Source of the DNA: Chlorops oryzae
Taxonomy: Eukaryota > Arthropoda > Insecta > Diptera > Chloropidae
Reading direction: 5' to 3'
Assembly (NCBI GenBank): GCA_020466095.1
Contig: CM035806.1
Coordinates: 12,288,224-12,352,223 of the forward strand
Length of the DNA: 64,000 nucleotides
The translations under genes and the position numbers were made by a program. Positions 11,276 through 23,500 of the stretch are shown piece after piece. The notes below the pieces were generated by a model, which saw only the letters and a list, made by a program, of their open reading frames with translations, ran no database searches and was not told the origin of the DNA. The number at the start of each line of letters is the position of its first letter. Within the stretch, counting starts at the first letter, position 1.

Positions 11276-12183
11276 GTATATGTACAGATGATTTTGGTTT
11301 TGTCCACTTTGAAGTTTATCGCCTGCGTTTTTATCGTTGTGTTCTGTATTCTGTTGTACATTTAATTTTTTTTTAACAATATGTACGTAAAAAAGTACTT
11401 TAGATGGAAAACAAGGAATGTTTTAAGATGTTGGGAAATACGATAATTCGCTTTATATTTTTTTTAACAAACGTGGGTTAATTTTTCAAACTCAACTATC
11501 TTAATTATATTGTAGCCTTAGAGTTTGAACCATCAGAATAAAGTTGACGATTTTTTTTTTATCTAACTTCTTTGAAGTTATTTAGCAAATTCCCACTCTA
11601 AGGCGACGATACAAAGCATTACATTCTTGACTAAGCAAAAATTAGCACTATTTCCATTGTTTTACAATCTAGAAAACTTCAACCGCTTCGATGGTGTTTA
11701 TCCTGGGGGCGGTTGGGAAGCTATGTGCGAAGCTATTGGATATTTTGGCAACTTATCAAATAAAACTTATTCGTCTATTGATACATATACTCTTCGTCCT
11801 ATACAAATGTCCAATCGACTATGTTTGAATTGGAAAAACTTTTGTAAAATCAATTCGCGAAAGAAAATTTGCACAATAAAAATTAAAATCATAAATCTAA
11901 GCCTTTAAAATTAAAATTAAGTTATAAGCGTTTCTTTTTGTTTTCTTCCGAAAATAATGCTTATTAATTTAAAATAAAACTATAAGATTTGCGTCAATTT
12001 ATAAAAGTTTCTTTCCCAACACAATAACAATTATCCCTTTTCGATGGCCTACGGATTTCTGAACTTTCTACAAAAAAAAAAAAAAATAAAATTTAACAAT
12101 TTACATATATACACATAATTTGCTAGCAACATGAATTTATGCAAGAATAGAAATAGGAAATTATGCAAAAATAGAAATAGAAA
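11276..12183. other. Intergenic, no supported gene
   Basis: AT-rich sequence. A 93-codon frame at 11627-11908 (NFNRFDGVYPGGGWEAMCEA) has no recognised homologue, no ATG at its start and no splice context, so it is not called. Poly-A runs lie near 12071. Confidence 0.5.
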
Positions 12184-13498
12184 TCATGAACGCTCAGAAG
12201 AAAGAACATGGGATTTTATTGCCGCAACACCATATCTCTTTCGTGCCTCGGTTATAAAGGCGTGTTCCATTTGATCGCAAATAAGGTCGAAAAATATATT
12301 TGCTATATTACTATGTAATAAGCTTTTAAATTCAAATTGTACTTTAAAATCAAGGACACACGATTCAGGAATATCCTTGAGACCTGCACTAAAACGCCAT
12401 TCGTTAAGTAAAAAATTAAAAAGTCGCCCATCTTGGCAAACAGCACGGACCATGGTCGGAGATTGAAGTGTTACATTCGATGTATAGACCTCGTGCAGTG
12501 GCGGAAATCCAATGATCAAATCCGCACGGAAGAAATTCGCACGCTTGCTATGAACATGGGATTTCTTGACATACGGCACAAATTTATAATAATTGGACAC
12601 ATCCGCAACTACATCGTACATTTGCTGCGACGAGTATCTAAAATGGATATGGAATGGAATATAGTTAGTCGAAGTTTTTTTGGTATTAATTGAATAATAT
12701 ATGTATACCCCACTAGCTCCTTTTTAACATATTGACGTGTCCGATTCGTGAAAGTGGAGAACGTAAAAACATCTCGCTTTGGCTGGTGACAGAGTCTGAG
12801 TTCGTTACTATGGGGCGGGATTTCTCGAAATGGATGAATTGATGCTAAAAAACTGAAAAAAAAAAAAAGAAAAATATCATGTATATTTTATCGACTTAAA
12901 AGAAGCCCCATCCCATTTCATTTTAGTACCAGAATCGAAAAAACTATTTCAAAAAAAAAAAGTGTAGGAAGTGTCAAAGATATTCTCACACATTTTGCTT
13001 CATCACTTCACTAGTTCTATTTAAAGCAAACAAACTGATAAACAGCCCTTGACTTTCATTTCAAAGGTCGCACGAATTCTAGTTCACTAAACTTCAAAGA
13101 CGTAGAAAGGAAATTCATTTCATTGTCATGGGAAGTATATTGAAAAATACATTGATAGCATAAATCCATTTAGCAAAAAAAAAAATCGTCATCGTCCTAA
13201 AATGGTATTATGCTGCGACGCATATTTAAAAAATTAACAAATATATTTTATTTTCTAACGAAAATGTCGAGAAAGTCATATTTAGTGGAAAGAATTTTTA
13301 GTTATTATTTTAAATAAAAATTTTCTCAGAATAGCAATATTGCATTTAAACTGTTTATAGATTTCACTCAGATTTATAGGTTATGCAATTTTTGAAAATA
13401 TTGATTAAATTTATTTAATAAATCTTTTAAGCTTACCTCGATCTACGAGCACACTGACAAATTTGCTGGTTTCTTAATAATTTCGGTAAAATTTCCAT
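12184..13498 (-). CDS. Coq10: Coenzyme Q-binding protein COQ10, mitochondrial, 3 exons, 219 aa
   Basis: COQ10 is a START-like lipid-binding protein of the mitochondrial inner membrane needed for normal respiratory function of coenzyme Q. Exons 13498-13437, 12852-12709 and 12637-12184 join in frame. The N-terminus (MEILPKLLRNQQICQCARRS) is basic and fits a mitochondrial presequence. The polyketide-cyclase/START domain begins at VKKELVGYSSQQMYDVVADV and runs through NYYKFVPY, RADLIIGFPP, NEWRF and DLICDQMEHAF, the expected order. The exon 2 acceptor that keeps frame is the CAG at 12853; the nearer TAG would force a stop. The start codon lies 677 bp from that of divergent Adck1. Confidence 0.92.
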
Positions 13499-14175
13499 AA
13501 ATTTTTATTTTCATCAAAATCCAATTCGCACAAAATAATTTTGTTTCTCACTTATAAATTGGGTTTTATTTTGGCACTCAATTATAATTGGGGATTTGAT
13601 TACAGATTTATTTTGAATTTTCTGAAACCAATCTTCCAAATGTTGTTTTGAAAATAAATCGAATTTACAGCACCAATTCTCGAATCGAATGGTCTAATGG
13701 TTCTAAAATGTTTGAAATTCCGAAAAAATCTCATCTAATTCCACACAAAAGTTATTTAAGTTGTATTTGTATTTGTCTATGGTGACCATCAATTCAAATT
13801 GAAAGAACAAAAAAAAAAAAAAAATATTTTTTTTAGAAACTTGGTTTTAAAATATGTAACAAAAGCTAAAAAAAAAAAAAAAAAAAGAAATCAGATTTCA
13901 TAGGTTCAAAGAAAAAATAAATCTGTTTTTTTTCACCTAAACAAATCAGATTTTACAGTACCAATTTTCATTGGGGATTTTTCTTCGGTCCATATTTTGA
14001 AAACATATATGTTTGAAACATGTCAACCCCTTTGTTATCAATTAGTTTTCCAATGTTTGCCCATTGTTTTGATTTATTTTTACTTTATTTATTATAGAAA
14101 TTTTTTGATTTACATGGAACTTGAGAGCAGAATAGAAAATGGAATATTTACGAAAAATCAAAACGCATGGCCACC
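13499..14175. promoter_or_regulatory. Divergent intergenic region between Coq10 and Adck1
   Basis: A 677-bp AT-rich stretch with A-runs near 13812 and 13870 separates the two start codons and must hold both 5' ends. No TATA box or DRE is obvious. Confidence 0.4.
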
Positions 14176-16324
14176 ATGGCTATTACACGTTCATTCATTA
14201 AAATTTGCAAACAACAACTATGCGTAAACTTAATGTAAGCAGTGAAATATATATTAAGTAATAATGAAGATTGCATGGAATAAATTGATATAATTGTAAT
14301 TCTTTTTTATAGCTTGTTTTTCAAATTGCTCGTAAAATTACAAACAAATCATCACCTGTTCAAAAGCGATTCTTAAATTCACGTATACGATTGACTCTTG
14401 GAACAGGATTGCTCGGAATAACCGCTTATGATGGTGTTGTAAATGATTTTACCCATTTTCGTGCTGCTTGGCGGTTCGCAAGGTCTGTGAAGACAGCAAG
14501 CTTAATTGCTGCAGATTATTTACTATTAGAACGGCATGAAAATGATCCAGATTATGAGCAACAATTGAAAGCTGTGCACCAGCGCAGTAGCGACCGATTA
14601 TTAGAGACGTGCCTTCTAAATGGTGGTCTTTACATTAAGGTTGGTCAAGGATTTGCATCCATAAATCATATACTGCCGGAAGAGTATACAAAGACATTAT
14701 CGTATCTGCAAGATCGTTGTCTTCCAACATCAGCGGCGGATGTACAAAAAGTTTTTCAGAAAGATTTTGGTTATCTACCTGAAGAGATGTACGATGAGTT
14801 CGACTATAAGCCACTAGCTGCTGCAAGCTTAGCACAAGTCTTTAAAGCAAAACTTAAGAGTGGCGAGCCAGTCGCCGTTAAGGTATCAATAGATGATGTT
14901 ATTTTCGACGTGATAGCTCATAAAATTTTCTTCTCAAATAGGTGCAATACAATGATCTTCAACGTCGCTTTCCAAGCGACTTAGGTACAATTATATTCCT
15001 GCATGACATTATAGAATTTTTCTTTGATGACTATAATTTTGGATGGATTCTTCGTGATTTGCAAAAGAATTTGATACAAGAGTTGGATTTTAGAATAGAA
15101 GCAGAAAATTCTGAACGAGCTGCCGACGATTTATCAAAATTTGACTTCGTTCATGTGCCCAAAGTACATTGGCATTATACACGAAAGGTATTCTGTTGGG
15201 ACTTAATTGCGTTAAAGTCCTAAAATTCATGCGGGTTTTTTTCTTGACGTTACCTCACCGATGAAAATACCAATGAATTTGAATATATACAAGTTTTTAA
15301 ATACTTTTTTAGCGCGTTCTCACAATGGAGTGGATCGATGGATTTCGCATAAGTGACATTGATAAGATTGAAGAAAATGAATTAAATTTAAAGGACGTTG
15401 ATATAAAACTCTTCAAAATGTTTTCCGAACAAATTTTTAATACGGGCTTTGTACATGCTGATCCCCATCCAAGTAATGGTGAGTTGTCATGAAAAAACTT
15501 CGTCGCCGAAACATCCGATAGCACCGTTTCTAAATTTCCATTATGATTATACATATTCAGTTTTTGTGCGTCCGAATAAGGTTAACGGCAAAGCGGAGCT
15601 TATACTATTAGATCATGGCCTATATGAAGAGCTACCGAAGCATATTCGTATGCCACTTTGTGAATTTTGGGAAGCAACTGTCTTACGCGATGAAAAACGC
15701 ATGGAATTGGCGGCAAAGAAATTACATATCAGGGATTATATGAAATTTGCTGAAGTGCTATTCCAGCAGCCGATACGCATGCACAGCGGTCGTATTTTGA
15801 CGAAGTTAAACGAAACAGATATAAAGTATATGCAAGAAGTTGCCAAAAAGAATTTTGATCTTATTATGAGCACGCTCAGAGAAATGCCACGTAATATGTT
15901 ATTCGTTGTTAGGTGAGGAAGTCGAAATATTGAAATTCCTTATTTGATTTTTATAAAATGCTGATTCTATAGGAACATTAATACTGTACGTGCGATCGGC
16001 CGTTCTCACAATGACGTTGTTGATAGACCATCAGTGATGGCTCGCTATGCTCAAAAATGTTTATACACTCGCTCTAAAACGGTGCGTGGATACTTTTTTT
16101 GGCTTTACAGGCGAGCGTATTTTGAATTTTGTTTATGGTTTGTAGTATTTTAGTACAAAAATTTTAATAACATTATACAGATAAAGCTTATCTTTTTTTT
16201 TAGGCGCAACTCATTTAAGCTGAATTGCTTGAATTTATATTTCAAAGCTCTATACATTTTGGGTCGCGCGCCCGAATCAGCAACGACGATCGTCAAAGAT
16301 ATACTATCACCACAAACAAGCTAA
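14176..16324 (+). CDS. Adck1: aarF-domain (UbiB/ABC1) atypical kinase, ADCK1 type, 7 exons, 555 aa
   Basis: ADCK1 proteins are mitochondrial atypical kinases of the UbiB family that carry a KxGQ motif in place of a normal Gly-rich loop. Exons: 14176-14223, 14313-14882, 14942-15187, 15313-15478, 15561-15912, 15973-16137, 16204-16324. Seen: a basic N-terminus; a hydrophobic stretch (LTLGTGLLGITAYDGVV); the KxGQ-type motif in YIKVGQGFASINHILPEEY; PLAAASLAQVFKA and the VAVKV lysine; QELDF; the catalytic VHADPHPSN; and the metal-binding LLDHGLYE. The donor at 14223 (GTAAAC) is chosen over GTAAGC at 14235 because only it keeps frame. An in-frame ATG at 14167 would add three residues. The family usually has Gly where this reads Ser in DPHPSN. 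Confidence 0.9.
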
Positions 16325-16436
16325 CCAATTTGGATATATTTTATAACTTTTTTATGTATAAAAATTTATACAGCGTTTTATTTTAAACCTTTATGATTTT
16401 CTTAAAATGTACATTAAATTGTTATTTTTTTATACA

Positions 16437-16470
<34 letters not shown>

Positions 16471-17182
16471 AAATTGATACAGATTTTACAAAGGAAGAAA
16501 TTTTGATATTTGAAATGCTTAAATGAACTCGTTTGAATTAATAACGTAGCAAGACGACTCTCTAATATCATTGGCAAAACTTTACCCCCAAAAAAAATTG
16601 ATATTCTTTTCAAGTTTTTTTTTTTTTTTTTTTTGAGCATATCAAACAACTATACAACCCTGAAATTATGAAATTTAACTTATGTACAAAATTAAAACTG
16701 GGCACATTTCGTATGGTCTCTTCATATGCAGGCATGCTCTAGAAATCGAATCCCCATAAAAAATTCGAAATAGCTTCAATTTCTATTGAAATTACATTGA
16801 TTTCAAAATTGTCTGTCTGATAATTTAATGGTCTGCAACGATTCCAACTTATACAGGAATGTCACAAAAATCGATATCATTAAAAACTGACAAGTTACTC
16901 AATTTCATGCACCCGAAAAAATAGTTTCCAGATTGCTAGAATCCAACTATGACATATGAAAAAAGTACTTAATTATTATATAAGTATTTTATATTCGGTC
17001 TGGTAAAATTTAAAACGAAAGTGCAGATCTAGGCGCAGTAGCCATGACCTTGGCAATGTAATGTTAAAATGATTTTGAAATTGATTTCTGTGATATGGCC
17101 GATAAGCATAAGAATTTCTCACTGACATTTATATGAAAAAGGCAACTTATACTTACATATATGTGATTATATCTAATTGCAT

Positions 17183-17214
<32 letters not shown>

Positions 17215-17247
17215 CAAAGTAATAACTAAACTAGATTAAGCAAATGC
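16325..17247. other. Intergenic between Adck1 and Adf1 copy A
   Basis: Holds an (AT)n microsatellite at about 16433-16462, a T-run near 16617-16634 and a T-run of about 27 at 17187-17214, just 3' of Adf1. No gene is seen. Confidence 0.5.
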
Positions 17248-18817
17248 TTAATATTTATTGTGCTGCGCAAGCAATTGCATATCGGTCAGATATTTTATGA
17301 TATGCACTTTTGCTTCTGCTTTTTGACGTACGCCAAGCGTGTTCAGCATATCGGTTACGACCATACCGAATGATTGGTCTTCGGCACTTACTGCTTGTGA
17401 CATGGTATTCTGGAAGATTTTAATGGAACTCAGCATGTTATCGCCGTGCTCTTCTTCGCCACGTTCACGTTTAAGTACAGGTTCATAAAAGTATTTCTGA
17501 TCTTTGTTGGCTAAATTCGCATCGCCTGTAATGATGATTTCTAAATTTGAATTTGAGTTTTTTTTAAATTTACACTTAAATAAGAAAATTAGAATTCTTC
17601 GAGAATTCAATATTTTATATTTACTTATTATTTTATACTTTCGATATATTAACCCACCGTGCGTTAATGCTTGCGCTGCTGTCGTTGCAGTACCATTGAA
17701 CGGTTGCGCGAATATATCCACGACCGCCTGTTGTGACTGCTGCTGTTGCTGCTGGTTTGGATCTACTTGGCTGACTTGACTGACATTTGTTTGCGATATA
17801 TTGCCACCGCATTTTCCTAGCAAAGATTCACGATATTGCCTTAAAGTAGATAGATGATATTTTTTTTTTTTTATTGTTAATGGTAATATGTGGAAAATTT
17901 CAAAATACCTGATGGATTCGACAAGAAATTGCATTTGTTTGAAATAACGCCAACGGGAGCCTTGTGTTAACTTCATTTCGCGTGCAAATTTATCACGTAA
18001 ACTCTTCCAGCGTTTGGTGCATTTTTGTTCTGCGAAAATAATGGTGGGGTGGTTTTAAATAAGAAAAAGGTTTCAACAGAAATAATATGAAACACAAAAT
18101 GCGAAATTGTGACCCGCATTGAAAATGTGCCCAAATTGTTACGAGTGTGAAAAAAGTGTGCCACCTACGTAAAATTACAACCATGGGGTCGTCAAAGAAG
18201 AGTGAGAGTAAAAATTTGTCGCTGCAGCGTTTGTAGCTACGTTTACGCTCACGTTCGCTACACATTTCTGTTTGTCGTCGGCAGCACAAGCGAAAGTGTT
18301 ATGGTGTTAGTGTGCCGACCGCGATGACTTGTACACACACACGTACACAATTTATAAACTTACGATTGGTCGCAGTCCTGACTTTGACTAAATGAATCCT
18401 GATATATTTGTTTATTTCAAGCTTGTATCTTTTGGGGCAATCTCAATAAAGGGCTGGTATTCCCAATGTATTTCATGAGTAAAGGCAGTCTTTCATTGAA
18501 GCATTAAAAAGGACGTTTGGTCACCTTAGGAACAATATGAAATTGTGTTGTGTTGCCTTTCGGTACGTTTCCTTTTCTTTCCCTTCATCTTCTCTGCACT
18601 GTTTCGTTTTACAATTGCACATACGAACATATAGATATTTAACAAGATATTTGTTTGAAAATGGCAATTAAACGGTTGGTTAAAAACAATATTAAGAACT
18701 TAAAAAAGCTATGGTCAGTTTTGTTTTAATCAATCGTCGGCTGGAAGATTTTATGTCCGTAATTCGAAACTGCCCCACGATATTGATATAAACTATCAGA
18801 GGAATGCATTGAAGCAA

Positions 18818-18854
<37 letters not shown>

Positions 18855-19082
18855 AGAATATATCCCTTGAAAAGAGAATTTCTCTCTTATTGTGAATTTT
18901 TGGTTTACCATTTCCTTACCAGTCACACCGAGCGATTCTGCAATCTGTTTCCAGGTTTGCGCCTTTCTCACAAAATGTTTATAATTGTAATGAGAGCGAT
19001 CGTAAATCACCGGATTCATCTTAACCGCCTCAATCAGATTCAAATCGAATTGCTGTTCTAAGTTCACTTCTAGTTTATCCAT
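17248..19082 (-). CDS. Adf1: Adf-1-like MADF-BESS transcription factor, copy A, 4 exons, 252 aa
   Basis: Adf-1 is a nuclear DNA-binding activator. Exons 19082-18920, 18029-17909, 17839-17658 and 17540-17248 join in frame. The MADF (Myb/SANT-like) domain covers about residues 13-100: FDLNLIEAVKMNPVIYDRSH, AQTWKQIAESLG, EQKCTKRWKSLRDKFARE and SRWRYFKQMQFLVESIR. A Gln-rich linker follows, then FAQPFNGTATTAAQALTH. The BESS protein-interaction domain forms the last ~45 residues (EDQSFGMVVTDMLNTLG to LLAQHNKY). From memory the closest match is Drosophila Adf1 (about 260 aa). The exon 4 acceptor before AAATCATC gives the expected EIIITGD; one nearer the GGCGATG would shorten it. It lies head-to-head with copy B. 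Confidence 0.93.
18505..18528. repeat. Fragment of the TIR element seen whole at 26785-27488
   Basis: AAAAAGGACGTTTGGTCACC followed by TTAG nearly equals the right end of the 26785-27488 element. No matching left end is obvious, so it is a remnant. It lies in intron 1 of Adf1 copy A. Confidence 0.5.
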
Positions 19083-19392
19083 TTTGCGCGCACTTTTTTT
19101 TGATTTTCCCGAAAATCTTAAATATGTACTGAATCACTTGCTGCTTTCTGCTACACTTGGCGCAAAAACATACAAAAAAAAAAAACAAAAAAAAAAAAAA
19201 AAAAACAACAGCAGCAGCAGCAAGGCAAACGTCAAACGAATGAAAATATACAGAAGCGCGTTGAAACCGCGTTCGGAACGAATATTATGCGAAGTCACAA
19301 AGTTGCCGAAATGCACTGACGACGACCGACAGAGCGACAACGACAAGCGTAACAGTCGCAGAGTCGCGTCTTTGACTGCAGCATTACGGTAG

Positions 19393-20162
19393 CACAGTGG
19401 GACACAGACCCCGATTCATAGGGGTTGAAATGTTTCAAGCAAAATGAAAGGCTCATTGACAACGTTTCGTTTTGAGAATCCATTGGATTTCTTTTTCCCA
19501 ATATATAATGATAAAATTTGAGATAAAAGATGCAATTTAAGAACTTTGATCCCAAAATGGGACTTATGTGGTTGTTGTGGTTTTCAATTTTCTGTTTTGT
19601 CCCTTCCAAAATGTATTTAATAAGATGGTAGCAGTAGCGCATATGTCTTCTTATTTTATTATTTTCCGTTTTTTTTTTTTTTTTATTTTAGGTTTGTTCC
19701 CGTACTGCACGAAAAATTGGGCAGTTTCGTGCAGTACGGGAACAGACCTTTTATTTTTAAAACTCAGATTTAAATGTCACATATTTTGTTTGATTACAAC
19801 TTTGTTTTTGTATACATTAGTTGATATTGACATTTCTGTACTCACAACAACATATTTGACGTTTGGTCGTACTCGCCAGAACAAAAAGCTCCCTGTTGTT
19901 TTTGCCGAGTTGTACTTGTTGTAGAACTGCTTTCACCTTATTAAATAGACCTTGGTCCCTTCAGATATATTTTTAAATTCGATTTTTTTCCGACTTGTGT
20001 GCATTGTAATATCTGTCTGAGTGTGATCTATAGATACCAAAATTACTGAACTAAACATATCGAATAATAAGTTTCCTGCATTTAATTATTTTAAATGAAA
20101 TTTGCTTGACTGCTTTTCAAATGAAAATTCTTGTTTTTTTGTAGCTAACTCGGCCCACTGTG
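19393..20162. mobile_element. Possible TIR element between the Adf1 promoters
   Basis: CACAGTGGGAC at the left and GCCCACTGTG at the right face each other 770 bp apart. I see no matching target duplication (TACGGTAG against CCTCTCAG), so the call is weak. No transposase frame. Confidence 0.35.
19690..19749. repeat. Near-perfect hairpin, 25-bp stem
   Basis: The arm ending TTCCCGTACTGCACGAAA and its inverse TTTCGTGCAGTACGGGAA, both extended outwards by AGGT/ACCT, pair with one mismatch in 25 around the loop AATTGGGCAG. It could be a tiny fold-back element or the junction of two inverted repeats. Confidence 0.6.
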
Positions 20163-20509
20163 CCTCTCAGCCACTCATAATGTGTTCGCTTTCGCTATTA
20201 TCGCTGTCTCTGTCTCTGTCTCGGTCGTCGTTCAGTCGCTTTCAGTCGTTTTCAGTTGCAGTTCCGTCGCAGTTCAGCTCGCTCGCGGTACGCGTGTATG
20301 GAAAAGTATTTTTTTCTTTGCCTTCATTCTTCTTGCTTGTTTTTGCTGTTGTCGTTGCTGTACCTATAACTACTTCTGCTGGCGACAGCAAAAGTAATTT
20401 AGGAATTCTGAAAAAGAAAAAACAGGAGGAAAATAAAACGTCGACGTAGGAAGTACATATCTACGCGAAATTTACGCTGAACGTAGAACAGCAGCAGAGA
20501 ATAAGCAGA

Positions 20510-23500
20510 ATGGATAAATTGGATGCAAATTTGGAGCAGCAGTTTGACTTGAACCTCATTGAGGCAGTCAAAGTCAATCCCGTGATCTATGATCGCTCAC
20601 ATTATAATTATAAGCATTTTGTGAGAAAAGCTCAGACTTGGAAACAGATTGCAGATTCTCTAGGGGTTCCTGGTAAGCTCTCTTCCTGAGTATTTAAGCA
20701 TTATAGTCTTTCCACAGAAGCATCCGAGGACGAGTATTTTTAAGGCAATTTATACCGACGACGTAGTTTCCTGGCCAACGCATATGAAAATTTTACTAAT
20801 TTTTTTTTTTTTTTTTTTCAATTTAAAACCACAAACATACGAGCACACACATACTTTAAAGCATATACAGCATATTTAAGTAGGATGGCCTATGCAGAAT
20901 GGCGTGCACGACAGCGATAGGCAGACAGAGATAGCGACTGCGAACGAACAGAAACATCGTCGACATTTATGAAAAACGAATACGTCGACGGAACGAAGCT
21001 GCAGAATGAAATAAGGGTTGTAATTCAGTGGACACAAATAGTAGTAAAACTGAAAAGAAGATAAAGATATCCTAAATTGAGGCTCCTTCTTTAAAGTATG
21101 CTTTTTTTTTAAAATATTTTTATAATTTTTTATTTTATTTATTTTTTATTTTTTTGAAATTACGTGGTAATAATGGACTTGATTGAGAAGAACATTTATA
21201 CAATATAAGAGAAAGAAAATTTCATTGAAAGTACTTTTTATATCATCCAAGGCAATATCTATACGTTTAATGATGGGATAGAGAAATAGGAGCAACTAAC
21301 AAAATTCTTTGATATGGTGTACATCAAAATCGGTATTTCATATTAGATTTCAAACAAAATTTATTCAATCTCATTAATCTATAATATCTGTATTAAAGAA
21401 GACGTTCAACGCTGCTTCGCTGCAACGCTGCTTCTCAACGGGCAATAATTATTGCTAGCAATCTGTCAAATTGCTTTGCCAGGTAGAGGCAATATTGCCA
21501 GGGTGGGATTTTTATGTTATGCCATCTTCATATTCAAAATGACGTCGAACAGGCTACTACGCTGCGCACGCGCTCTCGATGCCTTGAAACAACTTTGCGA
21601 TGAGTGTGACAAAGAAGAAACTCTCTTATTTTTTCTTCTCTGCGATATAGGCAGTTCGCAAATTTTTAATTTTTTTTTTTTATTTCAACGTAGTCCTTTT
21701 TAATTTCCTTCGCCATTTGAAGCCACGCATTATTTTTTCATATCAGTACATTTATATGATGAGGCTTTATAGCCCAAAGACATTCGAACTGTCGGTAAAG
21801 ATTTATTATCTGATAAATATCGGCGACGAACCAATCCATTTTGACGATATACACACTTTGAAAATTTCATAGAAATTAAATTCGGCTGTCAAATAGCAAA
21901 ATGACAGCTCATTGCCAAACTCAAAGTTGGCAATCGCAGCGTGGCAATATTGCTTGCCATATATTGCCATCTTTTCAAAATGAGCGGTCTCCATTGGCAA
22001 TATTGCTCAAGTTGACAGATTGCTAGCAATAATTAGTATGGGTCCTCATGCAACACATTTACACCGTGTAAACTGAGTGAAGTAAGTAAAACTGTCAAAA
22101 TTGCATACAAAATTTGACAGTTTTACGAACTTCACTCAGCTTACACGGTGTAAATGCGTTGCATGAGGACCCTTAGTGCGTGTCCAGGCGCCATGTAAAG
22201 ATACGCAATGGATTTAACAGAAATAGGTACACCAGAATTGAACAATTTGTACCTACATACAATTCGATCAAATCCGTACTCTTGCCATATCTCTTATATA
22301 TAAATATATATTTATCTTTAAAAATACAGCATATACTTCGGACCATGTCAATATCTTATAAATATCAGACAACAGTTTCCATAAAAATTTTTAAGAACCC
22401 TTGTAAATCGAGTCGGACCTTTTTGGTTATATCTCTGAACTGTCGTTACATCTGTTAAAAGATTAAAAAAAAAAAAAAAAATCGACGTACCCCGATGCTA
22501 CGTCCCTGCACCCGGTAAACTTCTGCTTGCTTTCAGCGTTCTGCATTTTAAACGGCAGCGCACACTATGTTAGCATTTTTCGAAGCCTGCAGAAGCAGAA
22601 CGCAGCGGAAATTCGAATAAGTTGAGCTTCTTCTTATTAAAGCACTCAGTTCCGTTCGTTCAGTCAGCCTCATAAATGCGAAATCTCTGCATAAAACTTA
22701 CAAAGTTTTCAAATTAAATAATTACTTTGGTTAGCTGACAACTTTTGATATGTATGTACGTATTTTTGATGGAATTTCGTTGTTATCTTTAATTCACTTT
22801 TAGAGCAAAAATGCACGAAACGATGGAAAAGCTTGCGCGACAAATTTGCTCGAGAAATGAAACTGACGCATGACTCTCGATGGCGTTATTTCAAACAAAT
22901 GCAATTTCTCGTTGACTCAATCAGGTATACATACATAATTTCGAAAATTTGAATAATCCCTTCTCGATTTAACTTATGCCTCCTTCCTTATCGACAGACA
23001 ATATCGTGAATCGCTTTTGGGAAAATGTGGTGCAGTAACAACACAAACGACGACAAACCAAATCGCTCAAGTTGATCCTAACCAGCAGCAGCCTCAACAG
23101 GCTGTCGTTGACATCTTCGCACAGCCCTTCAATGGAGCCGCAACAACTTCTACGCAAGCACTTACACATCCCCATGGTTAGTACAGAAATTCTGAAAGAC
23201 AATTCTAATTTCCGATTTTAATTTGAAAAAAATTTTTTTTTTGTTATTTTCATTATTTGGTTAAACCCCCTTCCACGCGACACACTGATTGACAAACGTG
23301 AAAAAAAATTGAATTTTAGAAATTATAGTTACAGGCGACACGCAATTGGCTGCCGATACTAAAGATCAAAAATATTTCTACGAACCGGCAATGAAGCGCG
23401 AACGCGGCGTAGAGGAACATAACGACAACATGCTCAGTTCAATAAAAATTTTCCAAAATAGTCTATCGCAGGCTGTCAGTGCCGAGGACCAGTCATTCGG

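Larger units (their letters stand above)
19083..20509. promoter_or_regulatory. Shared divergent promoter interval of the two Adf1 copies
   Basis: Minus strand: TCTGTCGGTCGTCGTCAGT near 19314-19335, with an arthropod initiator TCAGT. Plus strand: CTCGGTCGTCGTTCAGT, with TCAGT at 20232, 20242 and 20252. The similarity shows that the duplication included promoter DNA. Most of the 900 bp between the two initiators looks like an inserted element (19393-20162). A 25-bp-stem hairpin lies at 19690-19749. Confidence 0.5.

Noticed and set aside
11627..11908. 93-codon frame containing FDGVYPGGGWEAMCEAIGYF
   Set aside because: It starts at TTG, has no recognised homologue, and no splice or promoter context supports it; an AATAAA near its end is common in AT-rich DNA.
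14235..14240. GTAAGC donor for Adck1 exon 1
   Set aside because: A better consensus than GTAAAC at 14224, but it puts exon 2 out of frame with a stop soon after.
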